Below are positions 57,855 to 64,000 of a stretch of DNA of 64,000 bases, piece by piece. The position numbers and the translations under genes are program-made. Positions within the stretch are counted from its first letter, which is position 1. The number at the start of each line of letters is the position of its first letter. Source of the stretch: Pomacea canaliculata (Eukaryota > Mollusca > Gastropoda > Architaenioglossa > Ampullariidae); the NCBI RefSeq assembly GCF_003073045.1, contig NC_037598.1, positions 26,111,656 through 26,175,655 of the forward strand, in the 5' to 3' direction. A model generated the notes under the pieces. It was not told the origin of the DNA. It did not search any database and worked only from the letters and a program-made list of their open reading frames with translations.

Positions 57855-60429
57855 TAAGGTAACAAAAAATGTGCAAAATTTAGTTTTTAAAAGACTGAGC
57901 TGAATGAAGCTGAACTGAGTGTGATAACTCTCATGCACTGCACACACCATTAGCTCAACTAAGATATCAAGCAATATTTGGTTTTTATAGGCTGACCTAA
58001 AAAGTGAGTGCTGCTGCTAACTTTCATGTATTACACACTAATTAGCCACCAAAATGCCCCCCCCCCCCTTTTTGGCACAAAATCCATGACATATAAACAT
58101 TGTAAAGATCCAAGTGAATGTAGGGGCTTTGCAGGCAAAGATACATGCCTTTATACTGCTGTCAAAAGAATCTGCCAACAACATTCAGAAGACCACACAC
58201 AAAAAGCAACAATTTATGTTAAACATTCCGTAGAAATATTTTTTACTAGAATGAGTATCTTTTACCCAAAACAATGCTGTTCTCATGTTAAATGCAATGC
58301 ATACAAAATCTGCAGCAAGATTTCAGTGATATTACACAACTCAGCTCTCGCCCCCCTTCCAATGTTCAACCATACAACTGCTCAATCAGATGCTAAAATA
58401 TATACAAGTGCAGTTTCGCTTTGAAGGCAGCTATTCTAACCTTGTGTATAAAGTTTTTTTTCCCACCCAGTAAAATAGACTATAACAGGCTTAGAAACTA
58501 AAATGTTCTCTTGAGAAGGGAAGATGGGAAAGTGAGACATCAGCAACTTACAAGCTCACCTGCATGGAGAAACATCAAGGAAAGCACCAAGACAGGTTTT
58601 ACCCAAGTTAGTGTTATTTTGTATAAGCCAAATATATTTCTGGCTGTTGAAATGCTTTCATTAATAAGCAGCGACTCCTATATCCTGAATTTATCTCAAA
58701 GCATGTCTTTGGTGCATATGCACATGGTTTAAACAGTTCAGATCCACAAAGATTTTACTCTTCAGCATCATGTTCTTAGCTCTTGACCTCGCTGCCCTTG
58801 TGCATTTTGATGCAGCAATCTTTTTCTCGGTAAAAATGCAGTCTCTCTTCTTATACGTATGTTATGGAATATCCACATTTAAAAATAGGTGAAGGGAAAT
58901 CTAAAAGACTTGAAATATATTCATACATCATCGAGAATAAACTAATCTAAAATATAACCAAGTGTTTTTAAAGGTTATTTAGCAAAATCATTAGGAGTGA
59001 TTTATGCTTTGTGCAACCATCTACTTTTAATGGGAAGCTGGTAGCATTAAGTATGCCATACTGGGAAAGATCAATGTTAGCAACATTGAGAAGAAAATAA
59101 AGATAAAGTACCCCTCAAAACCTAAGCTGAGAAATGGCAGGATTAGAACTGCAGCTGTGATCTAACACTTCATAGCTGACATTATACAAAGATGCCATTC
59201 AGAATCAAACTGCTAACTTCTAGATGGCAAGTAATGCTCAACAATGAAGAAGCTGCAGAAAAGTATGCTGCCAAAGATATTTTTTTTAAAATCTTGTCCA
59301 GATGGCATTTAAAATACATTCTACATCAGATCATGAAAGTTTTTTAGTTGTTTACACAGTCACTTAAGGTCAAACAAAATATAACATGTACAGTAGTATG
59401 ATTATGCCAAGCATAATAATCACATGTATCAGAAATGGTGCACAAACTGTATTATGGCTGCCACTGGAAGACAACCCAAGTATAATCTGTCTCGCACATA
59501 CACGCACACTGGTGCTTGCCCCCTCCCCCTGCTAGTTTCTGTTTTTAAGGCCTCTTGTCTGCAGCTCAAAAATATAATAGTACATAAATGTAACAAAGAT
59601 GATGCAACTTTTGTTGCAGCTCAATAAAAAAAACATTCAGCAAAGCAATGACCACGTCTTTTGGTCAATGATCAAATTTAGCATAAAACAATGCCCTACC
59701 AATGGTAAAATTTTGGGGTCAAAAAGACAGCTGTGTCTTGTAAACTTGAACCGGTATGATATGAAATGCAATACACTAATGATACTACTCCTGTTGAAAA
59801 ACTTTGGCAGTGACATAAACGTACATTTTAGTACACAACTTTAGAGCACACAGAGTAAAATGCAATTTTTATAATTACCTGCAGCTAAATTAACAAGTAC
59901 TTAGGAGTAATTAAAGATGTTTCATACCCTATGTCAGTAATGTATTTGAACACAAATGGAAGCACAAAGCACTTCACTCACATGGAAAACAGTGACAAAT
60001 CTCCCTGATAAGTACTTCGTTTTGACCTAAGTACTGCCAGACTAGACCTATATTATCTCTCCACAACCATAGTAACCAGGAATGCCATCATAAAACTATG
60101 ATGAGGCTAAAGGTTAACGGTCAGTAGAGACTCAGTGGGAGAAACAGGTTCATGAAGATGCCAATCACAATGTCTGAGCAGGAAAGTACAATAAGCACAC
60201 AAAGCATCTGTACCTGCAAAAGACTTTCTCTTGATTTTAAACATTAATCTTGTTACAACTAGTAGTTCTGCCCAAAATACAGCATCGGTGATATCTGATT
60301 CAAAAATAAATACAGCTGGTCACGCTTGTAGCTTCATTTACAGAAAAGTTCTCAGAACATTCTTTCCCCAAAAGTGCAAGATGAGAAAGAAATCCTATCT
60401 GCCCTTAGTGTGACTTAATCAGACAATTT
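57855..60429. other. AT-rich stretch, probably 3' UTR or downstream of the USP gene
   Basis: No exon, repeat array or mobile element stands out. A C-run near 58,057-58,068 is the only low-complexity tract. Open frames on the plus strand (58,008-58,424 and others) lack domain character. Confidence 0.4.
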
Positions 60430-61425
60430 TCAAGAAAGAGCCCGCCTGTAAAACAATAGATAAGCATTCTGCCGAACCTCTGATGTTGTTAGTTCATACT
60501 CTATGTTAACTTTGGTGACTGCTTCATCATCAAAACGATACCACTGGTCATCTGCACACAGACAATAGCTGATGTAGTGTCCATGATTGGTGCACTCAGC
60601 ACCTAAGTGAAGGCACAGACCATAAAGATCATAAGTCTGCATGCCACTACCCCCTGCTGGTGCCGTCAAGTCTTCCCGTTGAGTTACATTGTCATATACC
60701 AAGGCATGGAGATCAAGCCCTTTCAGTCGCACACTCACTGGGGCACGTAACTTTGTAGGACGACCCAGATGTGTATTAAAAAGAAAGCGTTTTAGTTGAA
60801 TGATGAGACATTCTGGCAGCTGCCTAAGAAGGCAGCGACGCTGAACATCCCCCGTGTAAGGCAAGGTTTTACCACTGTTGGATTCCCTGATAGGTGTGGA
60901 TGTTTTGAACACACTGTCGCTGAAGCCACTGTCGTTGATAAACTCATGTTGTCCTAAGATGGGAGACACTGCAGAAGAGACATGGCTGAATGGAGACTGA
61001 AGTGCTGAATCTGCTTCTGAGAAGCGAACATTACCCCGCAATTTTGAGGTCACTTGTGGGGTAGCTGCCAAGCTTCCTGCTGCTCCAGCTCCACGCAGCT
61101 GCTGTGGAGCTTGATGGGCATCCCACGCAGCCCCCGCACCCACCAGATGTTCAATGTGGCAAAATGATGTGAAGCAATCTTCAAGAAGTACAAGACCAGA
61201 AACATGGCGTGGGGATGCCAGTGGCACAGGTAACATGTTGAAAGACTGAAGGGAAACCGAGATGCGATTGTTGCTAAGGCAGAGAGATGCTTCCACCAGC
61301 TGCCCGGTGAAAAGGGCATCTACAATGGATTCATTCAACTGTTTGTGCAAAAGCCATTCTAAGTCCGACAATCTCTGGATGGCTTCTGCATATGAGTCAT
61401 TCTCCAATCCATTAGCAAGCTCAAT
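60430..61425 (-). CDS. Ubiquitin-specific protease, C-terminal catalytic part (last exon)
   Basis: This is the final 332-codon exon (acceptor CAG at 61,426; stop at 60,430) of a C19 deubiquitinase. The conserved second half of the USP fold is present: LFTGQLVEASLC, LEDCFTSF, RQLPECLIIQLKRF, VRLKGLDL, YDLYGLCLHLG, then the catalytic His box HGHYISYC, QWYRFDDEAVT and NAYLLFYRR. The active-site Cys box must lie upstream, beyond the window. The fingers segment lacks the usual paired CxxC zinc ligands: SLCLSNNRIS takes the place of C-x-x-C, and a Gly/Ala-rich then Ser-rich insertion (about 90 residues) precedes RQLPECL. The GLDL/FDD pattern is shared with USP20/33- and USP31/43-type enzymes, but I cannot assign the subfamily. 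Confidence 0.9.
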   Translation of the reverse strand: MELANGLENDSYAEAIQRLSDLEWLLHKQLNESIVDALFTGQLVEASLCLSNNRISVSLQSFNMLPVPLASPRHVSGLVLLEDCFTSFCHIEHLVGAGAAWDAHQAPQQLRGAGAAGSLAATPQVTSKLRGNVRFSEADSALQSPFSHVSSAVSPILGQHEFINDSGFSDSVFKTSTPIRESNSGKTLPYTGDVQRRCLLRQLPECLIIQLKRFLFNTHLGRPTKLRAPVSVRLKGLDLHALVYDNVTQREDLTAPAGGSGMQTYDLYGLCLHLGAECTNHGHYISYCLCADDQWYRFDDEAVTKVNIEYELTTSEVRQNAYLLFYRRALS

Positions 61426-61655
61426 CTGAAACACCAAGAGGAAATGTTAAGCAGAACACCTACAGCATTAAGAGTACGTCAGGTAAAAAAAAAAACAAAA
61501 CAAAAAACCCCCAAACTCAACAGAATCGTTACTTAAATTGCAAGAAACGTCATCATTCAGTGCAAAAAATAAAGGCTCTTATAAAGTCCTGGTTATCACC
61601 TGTTCTGTTTTACAACTTAAGGAATCTGTACACAAAACTGCAGCTTGGCAATTAA

Positions 61656-61975
61656 AGGCGGTCCTCGACTTATGACGTTTTGTTCCTACGTCACATCGTA
61701 AACCAATTTTCGCTGTAAGTCGGAACATACGTACATACTGTACGTAAATAACATACTGTAAGCACTTATCCTATCTTAACACCTATCTAAACACAGTAAT
61801 TATAAAAAAACACATAAAAAATATGTTTAATAATAACACGAACACAAAGTTCGCGTTACGATGTTTACGATGCAAAACCACTTAAGCCGAAACAAGGCTT
61901 TATACAGTAAATGGGAGATGTGTTGCAACCACAAAACATCGTAACTTGGGACTGACGTAACCTGAGGACCGCCTG
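61656..61975. mobile_element. MITE with GGCGGTCCTC inverted termini, about 320 bp
   Basis: The left end GGCGGTCCTCGACTTATGACG and right end TAACCTGAGGACCGCC(TG) are inverted. Sub-terminal CGTAAGTCGG/TGACGTAACC motifs are partly mirrored. It lies in the USP intron with TA-rich flanks and has no coding capacity. The termini resemble a widespread Tc1/mariner-superfamily MITE type. The exact edges are uncertain by a few bases. Confidence 0.7.
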
Positions 61976-62889
61976 TAATGCACTAATTATTATATGTATA
62001 GTGTGATACATATATAAATGTAATACTTTATTTTGAATTCTGATTAATACTTATAATTTTCTATCATAATATAGTGAAGGGATCTACCCTATTGGGTTTC
62101 AACCTTACACACAGGTGGACCAATAACTGAAGGCAGTAAAAATACAATGCAACCATCTTATCATAATTATTATGTACATAAAATGTAAGCAGCAACTGCA
62201 GCGAACACTGAACCGGGCTAGTATACCATAAAGCTACATTTGGTGTACAATATATAAAAAAGACTAATGTTTGTTCATTGGGTCACAAGTCATTTCGACC
62301 CAAAACCATGTTGCCTCAGCCATGCTGCCCATCTGTCCCAGTCTAATCAATCCTGCAAGCTGACCAGTGACCATTACTAGTGCCACCTACCAAAGATAGC
62401 TGGGATGACTTTTAATCCTGCTGACTTAAGTGACTAAGTGGATATTAACTTTCCTTAATCTCTTGCCTAACTGACCTAGCGATTAAATATCCTTCAGCTC
62501 ATTCTTCTCTGACTGTGGCTCAAACCTCAGCCTGGTGGCATGGGGACAATCCTGATAGCTCTATCAAACGCTGAAGCTTAGCCTGACTTCTTTCTGACAA
62601 GCTACAGCTGTCAACCTTGTGTAATGCATCCAGACAGCTGTTCTAAGCAACTCTTTTGTTTACACAAGTCTATCCCTATGTATAAGTGCAAGGGTCTTTG
62701 GCTTCTCTAAAATTATTTTATTGAGATCTCACTTGCATACCCAACAATGACCATATAATGACATAAAGACATGTAAGGCCTTAAATAAAAACTTATCCCT
62801 AAAATTTACCATTTAAAAATACAACTACATAATAACTTTTATTTTTATCTGGACACCCAACAACCTGATGGCATTTCCCCAAAACTTAC
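61976..62889. other. USP intron, no further feature seen
   Basis: AT-rich intronic sequence between the MITE and the exon ending at 62,890. No repeat or open frame of note. Confidence 0.45.
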
Positions 62890-63011
62890 TGCTCTCAAGC
62901 AAGCTTCTTTTAGCTCTTTGGCAGTAGAAGGTGTCAGATCCCCATAGATCCTGCGAAGCTCTGTCAGCTGGGCATTAGTAAACCTGTCTTCACCTGCCCC
63001 AGAATCTGCTC
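62890..63011 (-). CDS. Penultimate exon of the ubiquitin-specific protease
   Basis: The frame reads DSGAGEDRFTNAQLTELRRI and YGDLTPSTAKELKEACLRA. It ends exactly at AGAGCA|GTAAGT in phase 0, which joins the exon at 61,425 (IELANGLENDSYAE). The 5' edge is uncertain: acceptors AG at 63,012 or 63,006 are both possible and give the same incoming phase. The helical, charged character fits a USP segment ahead of the fingers. Confidence 0.65.
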
Positions 63012-63449
63012 CTTATAACACCAAATGAGTGCCATTAAAAGTATGCATCAGTTTATTTTAAAAAAAAACACAAAAACAACAAACCAACAAAGAAATATCT
63101 TTTAATTAACAATGTAAAGTTCTTTGTGGCTTGAACAAAATAATCTTGATGAAGGCATAATTAGATTTATTATAAATTCAACCTATATGCTTTGACAATT
63201 TTTTTAGAATGGATATAAACTGTTTGATTAGGGTGATCAAGAAAGCAAGATCACTAGCTCTATATTATATATATACTAACTGTATATCATACTAGCTTAT
63301 ATTCCACTAGATGATTTATAAATACTGACCACAAAGTAATCTAAACACACCGACTACTAGGTGATCTTTATATCAGAGCTGTAAAGTTTAAAGCTGCAAG
63401 CATTATCACAAATCTCCCACCACCCACTACATCACCATGGGCCGAAATT

Positions 63450-63880
63450 ACATCGCGCAGCTAGGTCACTTAGGGGCCATCAAAGGTTTGCCCAGCCCTT
63501 ATGTGCAGCAAAGGTTGAGCTGTGTGTCAAGTTGTGGCTGCGCTAGCGGGTGATTCCACCCGTAAGTGTGGAGGCGGCCCTCCCCGCCTCTAGTTCGCGG
63601 GAGGCTCGCTAAAGATGGCTGCGGCCTACTTGATGCTGTATGAAGCGGATAGAAATCTTCGCAGAAACAGATTATTTCGCGATCGAACTAATCCCATTGA
63701 TTCATGGAATTATTTAGCACTCTATCGAGGATTAAGATTTCAACATAATGACATCCTGGAGATTGTCGATGACATACAAATGGACTTAGTAATTACAAAT
63801 CGGGGGCGCAATGTCACACCTACATTGCAAGTGTGTCTTGCCCTTCGTTTCTATGCAACGGGTGCCTTTCAGAATATGTG
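63450..63880 (+). pseudogene. HARBI1-like (PIF/Harbinger) N-terminal fragment, copy 2
   Basis: The frame from 63,615 starts MAAAYLMLYEADRNLRRNRL and contains NPIDSWNYLALYRGLRFQ, ILEIVDDIQMDL and VTPTLQVCLALRFYATGAFQ, the same domain as the copy at 55,439 at roughly 65-70 percent identity by eye. The homology extends upstream into non-coding sequence: CACTTAGGGGCCATCAAAGG corresponds to CACTTAGAGGCCATCAAAGG at 55,293, and GGCTGCGCTAGCG to GGCTGCGCTGGCG. Just past the shared segment is ATGTGTGTGTGTGTTTTGTC, possibly an intron. The window ends before any catalytic core could appear. Confidence 0.7.
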
Positions 63881-64000
63881 TGTGTGTGTTTTGTCTGTGT
63901 GTTCTGATCAAGCAGGCGTCTCCCAAAGGCTGGCCGAATTATTAATCGAGTCACGAGAAACTGAGAAAACTACAAACCCTTCAGTGACAGTTGCTTAGTT

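Noticed and set aside
58008-58424. 138-codon plus-strand frame
   Set aside because: AT-rich, no domain motif, lies in probable 3' flanking sequence of the USP gene on the other strand.

Overview
This is animal nuclear DNA: genes are split by GT-AG introns, many introns carry mini- and microsatellites, and there are LINE, hAT, mariner-like and PIF/Harbinger remnants. The gene families and repeat content fit a lophotrochozoan, most likely a gastropod mollusc. The phylum is an inference, because no diagnostic marker gene is present. All exon models below were read by hand from splice signals, phase continuity and family motifs.

Layout. Bases 1-7,900 hold tandem repeats, one short hAT-type MITE and a possible signal-peptide exon (4,524-4,583). 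Bases 7,925-29,832 (+) carry a large cadherin-superfamily gene with about 31 exons, 16 extracellular cadherin (EC) repeats, an unusual membrane-proximal domain, one transmembrane helix and a short tail. Its introns hold many minisatellites, including a 2.7-kb array of a 29-bp unit. Converging on it from the other strand, 39,403-31,539 (-) is a 14-exon gene for a type I membrane protein. It has two homologous extracellular modules that I read as LolA-like, then a Ser/Thr/Pro-rich stalk and a glycine-zipper membrane helix. Bases 50,568-43,683 (-) are a complete ten-exon KLHL12 orthologue (564 aa), a BTB-BACK-Kelch adaptor of CUL3 ubiquitin ligases. Two LINE fragments sit in one of its introns. 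About 790 bp away and divergent is 51,359-54,815 (+), a complete five-exon gene for a secreted or membrane-anchored protein of the endonuclease/exonuclease/phosphatase (EEP) fold with intact catalytic motifs, a Cys-rich EGF-like segment and C-terminal membrane segments. Bases 63,011-60,430 (-) hold the last two exons of a ubiquitin-specific protease. Two related HARBI1-like N-terminal fragments (55,439 and 63,615) and two MITEs occupy the rest.

The genes are not an operon. Two are adhesion or cell-surface proteins (the cadherin and the LolA-like protein), one is a probable ectoenzyme, and two belong to ubiquitin signalling (KLHL12 and the USP).

The most unusual signal is structural. In three unrelated genes, exon ends together with their 5' splice sites have been duplicated in tandem, giving arrays of up to nine exact GTGAGT donors at fixed spacing. 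I could not run searches, so family assignments for the LolA-like and USP genes rest on motif reading.
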